A stretch of DNA of 64,000 nucleotides, taken from positions 1-64,000 of the forward strand of contig JAITLO010000049.1 of assembly GCA_031277855.1 (NCBI GenBank). Direction: 5' to 3'. The notes beneath the pieces were generated by a model. The model did no database searches. It was not told the origin of the DNA and worked only from the letters and a program-made list of their open reading frames with translations. The position numbers and the translations under genes were made by a program. Positions 45,901-56,000 of this stretch are shown piece after piece (position 1 is the stretch's first letter; each line of letters opens with the position of its first letter). This stretch comes from Acidovorax sp. (GTDB taxonomy: Bacteria > Pseudomonadota > Gammaproteobacteria > Burkholderiales > Burkholderiaceae_C).

Positions 45901-48900
45901 TTAAAAGGTACTCAGCACGTTGATAAACCAACCCCGGCTGCGGTAGGACAGGTCGGTCAAATCATCCGAGTAGTTGGTGAAGTTGTAGCCCACGCCTGCC
46001 TTCACATGCTTGCCCACATGCTTGTAGACGGCCACCAGCGCGCCGGCGCGGGCATCTTGCGCTTCCTTGGCGCGCAGATTGCGCACCTCGGTCACGATGT
46101 CCCACTCACGCACCCAGTGCCAGTCGGCACGCACCACCACCAGATCGGCGCGGCTGGAGAACCATTCGCCCTCGGTCTTGTTCATGCGCAACTTGCCCAC
46201 ACGCAGACCGTACTTGAAGCCCAGCGACAGCCAGGGCTTGACGTCCCAGATGGTGTCGATAGAGAAGATCTGGCTTTTCTGTGCGTAGTCGGCAATGCGG
46301 CCATTGCTGTCCAGCTGACCGGCCGTGGGCACGTTGTTGTAGCTGGTCAGCTTGACCAGGGTGTTCCAACGGTCGTTGTCCACGGGGCGGTAGGCAGCAC
46401 CCAGCACGGCTTCGTGGAAGTTGCCGTCGTAGAAAGCGCCTTCCGAATTGCTGCTGCGCGAGATGTTGAACTTGCCCAGCAGGCGCCATGCCTGGCTCAG
46501 TTGCTGGCCATAGCTGTTGCGCAGCAGCCAGGTGTCACGGGTCTGGCCATTGCTGTTTTTGTCGCGGCGCAGTTCCACGGCGCCGGCGTACTTCAGGCCT
46601 TCGTGCTTGTAACTGGTCGAGAAGCCCACGGCCTTGCGGTCGTAGTCACCACCGAGTGCATCGGTGATGGTGCCGAACTCCATCTTGGTGCCGAAGTTCC
46701 AGCGGTCGTTGGGTGCCAAGTCCACACCAAAAGCCTGCACCAGGCTTTGCGAGCCGGCGCCGTCGGTGGCGCGCACCTCGCCGAACAAACGCGTGGTGTC
46801 GTTGAGGCGGTAGTTGGAACCCGTCACCCAGCTGCCGTAACGGCCACGGTAGTTGCTGTCCGGATTCTCGCTTTCCAGGCGGTAGTTCAAATAGGCGTTG
46901 CTGCGGTCGCTGATGCGGTAGTCCGCGCCCAGCATGCCTCCGGTGCCCAGATTGCCGCCCGAGGCTTCGGCATTCAGCGCCCAGCGATCGTTCAGGCGCA
47001 ACTGGCCACCCACGCCCACGCGGTTGTTGGCATCACGCTCTTCCGTGCGCTCCACCGTGCCTTGCACAAAGCCGTAGAGGGACCAGTCTTCCTTCTCGCC
47101 GGGCTTGCCGCCATCCTTGAGCGGCACGTAATCCGCGCGCAGCTGCAGGTCGGTACGGGCACCGTTTTGCGACAGCGTGGGGCTGGCATTGGCCAACTTC
47201 ATATGGCGCTTGTCGTGGCGCATGCCGGCGGTGACGGCCCATTCCTCACCCAGCTGATGGCGCAAGCCCAGCTCGGCGTTGTTGGAACTTTGGTAGTCGC
47301 CCTCGCGGTCATCGGCCTTGGCCTGCAGCGTGGTTCGCTCGGTCAGCGGCAGCTGGGCCTTCAGGCCCATCTGGCGAATGGCCTCGCCGTTGTAGGCAAT
47401 CTGGCCAGGGGCCGAATAGCCTTTTTCCCGGTCCTGCACATAGGCGCTGACCGTGCCCTTGTGGTTGTCGGTGACCTCGGCCAGGTCCACCGTGGCCTCC
47501 ACGCGGTAGGCCTTGGCATCTGCCGCGCTGGCACCGTTGACGGGGTTGAAGCCATAGCCACCATCCACCGACGAGGTGGTGGTGATGTCGCTGACGCCGC
47601 TGGAACGGGCCACCTCGGCCTTGACCTGGGTGCCGGCTGCCACGCGTACCGTGGCATCCATGCCTTGCAGCGTCTGGCGGTATTCGTGCTCGCCCTGGCG
47701 GTAGCCCGTCAGGCCCACACGCAGATGGTCGTTCACCCAGTGGCTGACACGGCCGCCATAGGCCATGGAGTCCACCGCGCTCACGCCCGGCACGTATTCA
47801 TAGGTCACCACCAGGTGCAGCGGATTGCCCGACAGCGCGCTGGTGTAGACGATGCTGCCCGCCGATGCCGTGGACGGCAGGGGCGCGCTGAGCATGATGC
47901 GGCCCTGCAGGTAGTTGACCTCATAGTCCTGACCGGGTGCCAGTTGGCGGCGCTCGATGACGATGCCGGAGTCGCGGTCGCGCACTTCCACCCACACGCG
48001 TTCCGAACCCACGGTCACATCCTGGTGGCGCATGTAGTAAAGCGAGCCGCCCGTGCCACGGAATTCCTCACGTGCGCCCATGGTGCCGGGGTCGGCTGCA
48101 AAGGCGTCGAGGCCGGTGCGGCGCTCGCCGAAAGCCGTGGCGTCTTCCGAGCGCAGCTTGACGCGCGCGCCGTACAGGCCGCGCGAATACTGGATCAGCT
48201 CCGAGCCGCTCCACGAGGTCTGGAAGTTACCCCACATGACCTGGGAGTCGCCTTTTTCCAGGCGCACAAAGAACTTGCCCTGGGTGGGCGCATCGTCCAC
48301 CGTGGTGCTGTCGTCGCCATAGACCGGGTAGTAGGTGTCCGGGTCGATGCGGCGCAGCAGATAGCGCGGGTCCTTGGCGGTGAAGTTGCTGAACAGGTCT
48401 TTCAGCGGCTGCTCGCGCGTGTCGGCGGCGGCCGTCAGCAGCCATTCGCCCTTGATCTTGCCCTTGAGGTAGAAGGCACCGCGCCCGTCCACATAGGTGT
48501 TGTCGCGGTAGTGCTGCAGATCGTTGGTGACCAGCTCGGCCGGGCCGGTGGTCTTGTTCTGGCCTATGGTCAGATCGCCCACGGCCACATAGAACCAGTC
48601 GTTGTCGGGAATGGAGACGTTGCGGCGGAAGGTGGCCGTGCGGCCGTCCGTGCCCTTTACGCTCACATCCACACCATGTGGGCCGGTGGACAGAATCTGG
48701 CGCGCCACAAAGCGGCCGTTGTCATCCACGGGAATCTGCTGGCCCAGTACCGTGACGGTTTCACCGGGCTTGATCTTGGTGCCGCTGACGGTGATGGTGC
48801 CGCCGCGCACGGGGATGTTGCTGACCTGCAGCGCGTTCTCTCCCCAGCCCACCAGAGCCTCGCGACTGGGCTTGTCCAGATCGTTCAAAGGCCGCGCGCG

Positions 48901-50088
48901 GGTGGCGATGTTCAGCGACTTGGTGGCCGTTTCATCGAAGCGGCCCTTGCGGTCGTAAACACGCAGCACATAGATGTATTCGTCCTGGCCTTCCACCGGC
49001 ACGGTCCAGGCCGTGGTGGTTTCCCAGTGCAGCGGCAGCACGGCCAGGGCCTTGCCATCGGTGGGCTCTCCCTTGCGGAAGACGCGCACCTCGGCACGCT
49101 CAATCCAGCTGAGGTAGTTGCTCCAGCCACGGAACTGCACAGCCTCGCCGCGCAGCGTCACATCGGTGGTGGCCCAGACGTTCAGCGCCGGCTTGGCGGC
49201 CAGATCGTCGTACTTGATCTGGATGTCGGCACGCTCCAGGGCCACGTCCACGCAGCGCTGGCGGTCGGCCTCGTTCACGGCGGCACCTGACATGTCCTCG
49301 CCATCCACGGTGATGCGGAAGGGCAGATCGGCCGTATCCCGCACTGGGGCACAGGCGTCGGCAGGTGCGACCACGGCAGGCACGGGGGCTGCCACGGGTG
49401 CGGCGGCCTCATCCCACCACAGCGTGATGGCCACGCGGCGGTTCTGGGCCATGCCCTGGGGGTTGGCATTGCTGGCCACAGGCTGGGTCTCACCATGGCC
49501 GCTCATGGCCACGGCTTCGGCCGGCAGGCCCAGGCCACGGCGCAGATAGCTGGCCACGGCCAGGGCACGCGCTTCAGACAGGCCCTGGTTGTCGCGGAAC
49601 AAGCGCTTGGTTTGCGGTGCCAGGCGCTGGCTGTCGGTATGGCCAACCACGGCAATGCGCACGCCCTGCTTGCCCTTCAATTGGGCCACCACGGCATCCA
49701 GCGCAGCCAGTGCGGCCGGCGTCAGATCGGCCTTGCCGGAAGCAAACAAGGCCCCCGATGTATCCGACTCGGCCAAGGCCACGGCCTGCTGGGCCGGGGC
49801 CAGGGGCAGCGTGGCATTGGCGGCGCGCATGGCCTCGGCCTCGGCACGCGTCACCCCGGAAGGCAGGGCGTAGCCAAAGCCTTGCGGCACCTGTTCGGAC
49901 GGTGGCGGCATGGCCACCATCATCTGGCGCGCGTTGTCCACACGCTTGCCTTTGTCGGCTTCTGTCTCGGCCGCATCGGCCCAGGCCACACCACCACCCA
50001 GTAGCAGCAGGGCCGCTGCGCAGGCGATGGACGAACGACTCCACTCGGGACGCGCCGCAGCGCGCCCGCTTTGCTTCAACGGGTTCAT
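45901..50088 (-). CDS. Outer-membrane beta-barrel protein with N-terminal OmpA domain
   Basis: The 1395-residue protein has a signal peptide (about 1-37). An OmpA-like peptidoglycan-binding domain follows (about 111-225; VVGHTDSQRL, NQGLSEARALAVASYL, QNRRVAI). Beta-rich Ig/filament-like segments run to about 500 (NIPVRGGTITVSGTKIKPGE). The large C-terminal region is a beta-barrel with alternating aromatic strands, ending in the outer-membrane signature ...WFINVLSTF. The recurring segment DTYYPVYGDDSTT is typical of an uncharacterised family found with DUF11-repeat proteins. It overlaps the giant gene upstream by one base (TAATG). Likely role: anchor, secretion channel or assembly partner for the giant protein; this is inference. 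It has no plug or TonB box that I can see. Confidence 0.82.
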   Translation of the reverse strand: MNPLKQSGRAAARPEWSRSSIACAAALLLLGGGVAWADAAETEADKGKRVDNARQMMVAMPPPSEQVPQGFGYALPSGVTRAEAEAMRAANATLPLAPAQQAVALAESDTSGALFASGKADLTPAALAALDAVVAQLKGKQGVRIAVVGHTDSQRLAPQTKRLFRDNQGLSEARALAVASYLRRGLGLPAEAVAMSGHGETQPVASNANPQGMAQNRRVAITLWWDEAAAPVAAPVPAVVAPADACAPVRDTADLPFRITVDGEDMSGAAVNEADRQRCVDVALERADIQIKYDDLAAKPALNVWATTDVTLRGEAVQFRGWSNYLSWIERAEVRVFRKGEPTDGKALAVLPLHWETTTAWTVPVEGQDEYIYVLRVYDRKGRFDETATKSLNIATRARPLNDLDKPSREALVGWGENALQVSNIPVRGGTITVSGTKIKPGETVTVLGQQIPVDDNGRFVARQILSTGPHGVDVSVKGTDGRTATFRRNVSIPDNDWFYVAVGDLTIGQNKTTGPAELVTNDLQHYRDNTYVDGRGAFYLKGKIKGEWLLTAAADTREQPLKDLFSNFTAKDPRYLLRRIDPDTYYPVYGDDSTTVDDAPTQGKFFVRLEKGDSQVMWGNFQTSWSGSELIQYSRGLYGARVKLRSEDATAFGERRTGLDAFAADPGTMGAREEFRGTGGSLYYMRHQDVTVGSERVWVEVRDRDSGIVIERRQLAPGQDYEVNYLQGRIMLSAPLPSTASAGSIVYTSALSGNPLHLVVTYEYVPGVSAVDSMAYGGRVSHWVNDHLRVGLTGYRQGEHEYRQTLQGMDATVRVAAGTQVKAEVARSSGVSDITTTSSVDGGYGFNPVNGASAADAKAYRVEATVDLAEVTDNHKGTVSAYVQDREKGYSAPGQIAYNGEAIRQMGLKAQLPLTERTTLQAKADDREGDYQSSNNAELGLRHQLGEEWAVTAGMRHDKRHMKLANASPTLSQNGARTDLQLRADYVPLKDGGKPGEKEDWSLYGFVQGTVERTEERDANNRVGVGGQLRLNDRWALNAEASGGNLGTGGMLGADYRISDRSNAYLNYRLESENPDSNYRGRYGSWVTGSNYRLNDTTRLFGEVRATDGAGSQSLVQAFGVDLAPNDRWNFGTKMEFGTITDALGGDYDRKAVGFSTSYKHEGLKYAGAVELRRDKNSNGQTRDTWLLRNSYGQQLSQAWRLLGKFNISRSSNSEGAFYDGNFHEAVLGAAYRPVDNDRWNTLVKLTSYNNVPTAGQLDSNGRIADYAQKSQIFSIDTIWDVKPWLSLGFKYGLRVGKLRMNKTEGEWFSSRADLVVVRADWHWVREWDIVTEVRNLRAKEAQDARAGALVAVYKHVGKHVKAGVGYNFTNYSDDLTDLSYRSRGWFINVLSTF

Positions 50089-53000
50089 TAACGGACTCCT
50101 TCTGCCTTGCTCTGTTCAAAGGACTCCGTCTCGATCACCAGCGGTGGTGTGTCGTCCTCCTGTTGCTTTTTCTGCTGTGCCTGTTGGGCATAGCCATCCT
50201 GGATGCGCTGGGTCAGCGCCTTCAGACGCTGCTCGGCCACACCCTTGTCTTCGCCCGTCATGCGATAGGCGATACGCAGCACCGTGGGGCGCTCGGCCAG
50301 TTGCGTGAGCAACTGGGCAATTTGCTCGTCCCACTGCGCGGACAGCTGCTTGCCATCGTCTGCAAAGGCACGACCATCCACTTCCAGACGCAGCACCTTG
50401 TGCACCGTGGCGCCAAAGTTCAGCTTCACCATCTTGCCGCGGGTCACACGCACATCACGGGGGTTTTCCGTGGTCATGCGGTAGCCCGAAGGCAGGGTGC
50501 GCTCGTCCAGTTTCATCACAAAGTTGCTGCCGCGGTCCGCCTGCGGAATCGCTGCGCAAGCCACGTGGAAGCGGCCGTCGGCATCGGTGGTGACCAAGAG
50601 GCCACGCGCCGTCACCACACGCACATTGGGAATGCCTGGCTCGCCCTGGTCCTGGTAGCCGTTGGCGTTCTTGTCATCGAACACCTTGCCGATCAGGTCG
50701 GAGCAGTCAAAGGTCGGGTCGGGCGTCACACGCACCAGTGCACTGGCCACGTTGGAGATGCGCTCGTTCACCTGGCTGTTCAGCGCCCAGGCCTGGTTCA
50801 CGTATTCGCCCTCGCCCACACCGGCACCCACCACCAGCAGCAGCTGGTAGGTTTTCTTCTCGTTGGTGGCAAAGCCCTGGTTAGGCCAGGTCAGCTCGCG
50901 GCCATTGACCTCGGGCTCCACCGGCATCTTGTTCCAGGTGGCCGATCCCTTGCGGTAACGGAAGCCCGGAGGCAGCAGATCACGCACCCGCACATTGGCC
51001 AGCGCACCACCACTCATATTGGTGGCCGTGATGGTGTAGGGCACCAGATCACCCTTGGCCACATTCACCTTGGGCGTGGTCTTGGTCACCAAGATGGCAC
51101 CACCTGCCAGCACCGGGTCCAGCGGAATATGGTTGTTCAGGATTTCCGAAGAACCGCCACGGGTGATGTTGAAGCGCAGGTAGTACTGCGTGCTTTGCTG
51201 CGATGCTGCAAACGGCGCCGCACTAGCAAAACCTGTGGGAGTCGCCGGGCATGCCAGCGGGTCGTGCGCCACCTGCGACAGACCTGGCGCATCACGTTGG
51301 CCCTGGATTAGTGCCGGCACACCGCCGGGCAGCATCGTCACATTCAGCGTATTCACACAGGCCGGAATCATCACCGACTGACCGGGCAAATAGGCTGCAG
51401 GCGCCGACTGGATGGTCAGCACATATTCACCACTGGGGTAGTTGTTCTGCAGGATGAAGCTGTAGCGACCATCCGTGCCCGTGGTCTGGTTCTGGAAGCT
51501 TGCGCCGCCCACCAGGTGGGTGGATGGATCGAACACACCCGAACCATTGAAGGTGATGCCCACCACCGCGCCCGCCACCGGCTTGCGCGTCACAGCGTCA
51601 TACACCACGCCCTCGGGGTCCAGCGGCAGGTTTTGCTCCACCACCTGGTCGGCTGCTTTCAGCTTCAGGCCTGTGATCTGACCTCCACCGGCCGTACCGG
51701 CACCATCACCGGACGATGCCATGCTGGGCAGCACATTGCCATCCTTGGCGAAATGGATGTTGAACGTCGCACCATTCAGGCTGTCCGAAGTCGGCAGACC
51801 GGTTTCATGGCCGGGGCAATGCAGATTGTCGAACTGGTAGAAGCCATCGGCATTGGTCTGCACCGTGCAGATTTCCTGGCCCGTGCTGGTACTCAGGCGC
51901 ACGGTCCATCCATGCTGACCATCGGTGTTCATCGGATCGCGCACGCGGTCATGGCTGTGGTCCATGTACACATAGCCGTTCACGATGGGAGGCACCAGGC
52001 CTTGGGAGCCAGACCCCTGGCGCACACCAAACATATAGCCACTCAACTGACCACTGTGCGCCGCGATTTTTTCAGGCGTGACCACGATGCTGCCAATGGT
52101 GTTGTAGCCTGGCTGGGTGCCAAAGTAGCGGTTTTCCACCGTACCGTCGGCCTTGCCCGCTGTCTCGATGCCGTCGGTGTAATCCTTACCCTTGCCGGTG
52201 TAGTACTCGGTCAACTGGTTCTGGTTCTTCACCACGTCATACGTTCCGGGTGGCACGCCTTCAAATGCATAGCTGCCATCGGCCTTGGTCTTGGTCACGC
52301 ACTTGTCTGCACGTGCTGCACACCAAGCCGGGTCACCCGACTTGTCAACCAGCCTAACCTCCACGCCTTCCAGGCCCGGAGCGGCCTCTGGTGCCGTGCC
52401 CGATGTTTCCACATAGACCTTGCCGCTGATGGTGGCGCCGGTTTCCCCGAACAGATAGTCCGTATAGGCCTTGCCTCCAGACAGCTTGATGTCGCTGATG
52501 GTGTTGCATCGTGCTTCGTTGCACTGCTCTGTTGACGGTTTGCCACCACCCGTGCCGGCCTTGTCACGGCCATCCAGATAGCCGGAAGGTTGGCTCTCTA
52601 CCAAGTCATAGTCGCCATCCGGAATGCCCGAGAAGCTGAACGAACCATCAGGCTTCGTCTTGGTCTCATAGGACTTGGACGGATTGTTCTTATCCACCAA
52701 GGTCACCGTCACATCGCCGATACCTGGCTCGTTGCCAGAGCGGTCACCATTGTTGTCGGTGTCGATATACACCCAGCCCGAAAGCGTGTTGGCACTTTCC
52801 TGGAACAGATAGTCCACGGCATCCACGCTGCCGCCCACTTGCTTGGGCTGCAGCTTCACCGTGTCGATCTTGGAACTGGTGCTGTCCGATGCCGCATTGC
52901 TGGGCTTGCCACCATGGCTGCCCTCTTTGTTGAGCAGACTGCCGTAGCCTGCGGGCTGAACTTCCACCACCTGGTAGCTGCCTGCGGGCAGGTCAGGGAA

Positions 53001-56000
53001 CTTGAACACGCCCTTGTCGTCAGTAGTCACCTGGCAAGGCTTGCTGCCTTGCAAGGTCGTATAGCTCTCCGAAGGTGCTGCGCAAATCTGCGCGCCCGTA
53101 CCCGAGGTGCCGGTGATGTAGACCTTGACACCTTCCAAGGGCTTGTTGAATGCCTCTTGCTCAGGCTTGCTCACGGCCTCAACCTTGCCCGCCAGCGAAT
53201 ACAGGCGCTCACCAAAGTCAAAGCTGCCGTGCTTGGTCGCGTCATCCAGCACGATCTTGCTGAACTTGTTGTTTTCCACAACCACGTTCGGGCTACCGCT
53301 CTTGCGTGTGGTGCCGTCCGCATAGTCATTCAGCGGGTAAGCAGAGTTATCCGCCCCGGCTTCTTGCACCACGGTATAGCCCGTGGCATCGCTCAAGGGC
53401 AGCTCGGGGAACACATAGCTTCCGTCGGCAGCCGTGGTCACGGTGCAGCGTGCCGCACCGAGCTCCAAGCAGATATCCACGCCATTCGAGGTCTTGCCAG
53501 ACAGTGTGATCTTGACGCCGGCAATACCGGGCTCGGAACCACCTTCCACAAACACACGACCGGAAATGCTGCGTGCACCGGCACCACCACTGGTTTGAAA
53601 GCCGAAGTTGTGCTCGGCCTTTTGCTCCTCGCTGCCCAAGTTGACAGCAATGGACGTCGACGTCGTATCCGCTTGCTTGACCGCCGCGACCGAGGCGCCA
53701 ATATAGGTCAGTGCGGTCGACGATGTGACCTCAACCGTATAGCTGCCAGGCTTGAGCTTGTCGAACTTGTAGGCTCCGTTAACGGTTTTTTGCACCGGAA
53801 CAGAGACCTCGGCGCCGGTGTAGTCGCGCCCCTTCAGGGTAATGGTCTGCGCACTCAGCTGCTGATCCTTGCTGGCGTTACGCACGCCATCGCCGTCCAT
53901 GTCCTGGAAGGTGTTGCCGCTGATGGAGCCGGGCTTCACCTCGGCAAAGACGATGCCCTCCACCTTGCCACCGTCGGGTACAACGACCTTGGTAATGGAG
54001 TCATCTTTACCCTCTTCCGCAAAGGAAGTGGGCACCGTGCCAACCGGGGTGAAATCCTTGTAGTCCAGATAGCCTGTGGGCTGCTTCTGGGTAATGGTGT
54101 AGCCATTGCCATCCGACGGCGGAATGCCCTCGAAGCTAAAGCTGCCGCCATTGATCTTGGGTGTCGTGATTTCGACGTCATTGCCCCATTTGTCCTTGCC
54201 CTTCAGGGTGATGGACACATCCGAGGCAGGCACTGGAGGCCAGGACTTGAAGTCAGGGTTGGTGCTTAGGTCGGTATGGGGGGGGGCCACCACAACCTTG
54301 CCGCTCAATGTGGAGGGCTGCACGCTCACCTTCACCTCGGGCGTCTCCACCGGTTCTTTCGGCAAGAAGCTGGGGATACCCTCCTTGTCCACCGTGGGTC
54401 CTGCCAGAGCCTTGTTCTTCAACAAGGTGCCGGTGTAGCCCAGCTTGACACGTACCGGAATGGTGACCGTGGCCATCTCGTCTTTTTTCACTAACGGCAG
54501 CTCACAGGTCACCGTCTGACCTGATGTGGTGCACACCCCGTTCAATGTGCTGCTGACTTTTCCCCCAGGGACCAGCTCCAGATTCCCATCCAAGGTGTCT
54601 TTCACCACCACCTTGGCCGCAGCAGATGGCCCTGTGTTGCTGACCTTGATCAGGTATTCGAACGGTTGGCTCACAGTCACTGTGTCTGGATTGACACTTT
54701 TTTCGACCTTCAGCACGGCACGCGGCACCACCACAGTTTTTTGGGTGGTTTCGTTGTTGCTCGGGTTGGAGTCCGACGCAATACCGCCTTCCTCCGCGCC
54801 TACATAGGTTTCGCTGGAAAACACTTTGCCCTTGAGGGCATAGGTCTTGAAGCCTGACAGGCTTTCTGCCACGTTGTCAGAGGCTGCCACCTTGAATGGC
54901 AAGATGAATTTCTTGTTTTTATTGGCCTCCAGCACACCGCCGTCATCTGTCAATGCACATTTCCAGGCCCATTCCCCACCTGCAGGCGTCATCGGCAAGC
55001 ATGCCAAGCCGGCAGGGAAAGAAACGCTTTCCATACTGAAGCCCGTCTCCTCCGGAGGAATGCCCTTCAGATAAAAGCTCACATTGGTCGCTATCGACGG
55101 ACCTTTGTTGCTGACGATGAGTTCGTACTTCACCTCACCATTCAGCGGCGATGGGTCTTGAACCAAGCTGCCGTAGTTGTCCTCGATGGTGATCAGCAGG
55201 TCGACGCTTTCCTTTTTCACCTTGGCGATAGCATCGTTCTTATCGTTGGTGGTATCGGACTGCTTCGTGCTGGTTTCGATCGTGGATACGGAGAGATAGT
55301 CTGCACACTCGCTACGATCCAAAGCCATGCGCGCCATCCGGCCAGCAGGAGCCGTGCAGGTCTTGTCCAAAGCCAGATTGCCATAAGCATCGCCAAACTT
55401 GGGGGTCAGCTCGACCAGCATCTGCAGGCCTTCATTGGGAATCAGTGACCGCGTCATCTTGCACACCACAAAGCTATTGCTCAACGGTGTGCCTGACTCG
55501 ACAGAACATATCCCTGCATTGCCATCGGAAAGCCGCGGATTCTTCGCATCCATCAGCGACAAATCAACCGACTGGCGAACCACGACAGTGTCCGCTGCAT
55601 TGGCGCCCAGGTTGGCAAAATCCGTGCGGAATGTAGAGGCCACGCCAACTTGCATGGGCGTGGACGGTGGAATCACTTGGCTGACGGTGACATCTGCCAG
55701 TGCAGTGGGCGTTGTGCCCGGTGCACCACCTGGAGACTCTGTACCTTCATTGGGGATCTGTGTATCCACCGAGCTCACACTGAAGGTATTGGAGAGCTTG
55801 GTCACATCAAAAGGACGGCCCACCGTGATCTTGATGGAGGCTGTTGCTCCGTTGGACAGCATGCCCAATGTGCACTCCACCACAGGGTCGGTCACCGCCT
55901 TTTTTGGGCAGGTGGTTCCCGCAGGTGCCCCCGAGACATCCACTGTCACCTTGGTCGCATCGCCGACCTTGGGCTTGAACCACATAGGCAAGGTGTCGAC

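Noticed and set aside
46006-49290. A 1094-codon open frame on the plus strand opposite the barrel gene
   Set aside because: It is an antisense shadow of strongly biased G+C-rich codons. Its product is a compositionally odd His/Gln/Ala/Gly-rich sequence with no domain, while the opposite strand encodes a clear OmpA-barrel protein.
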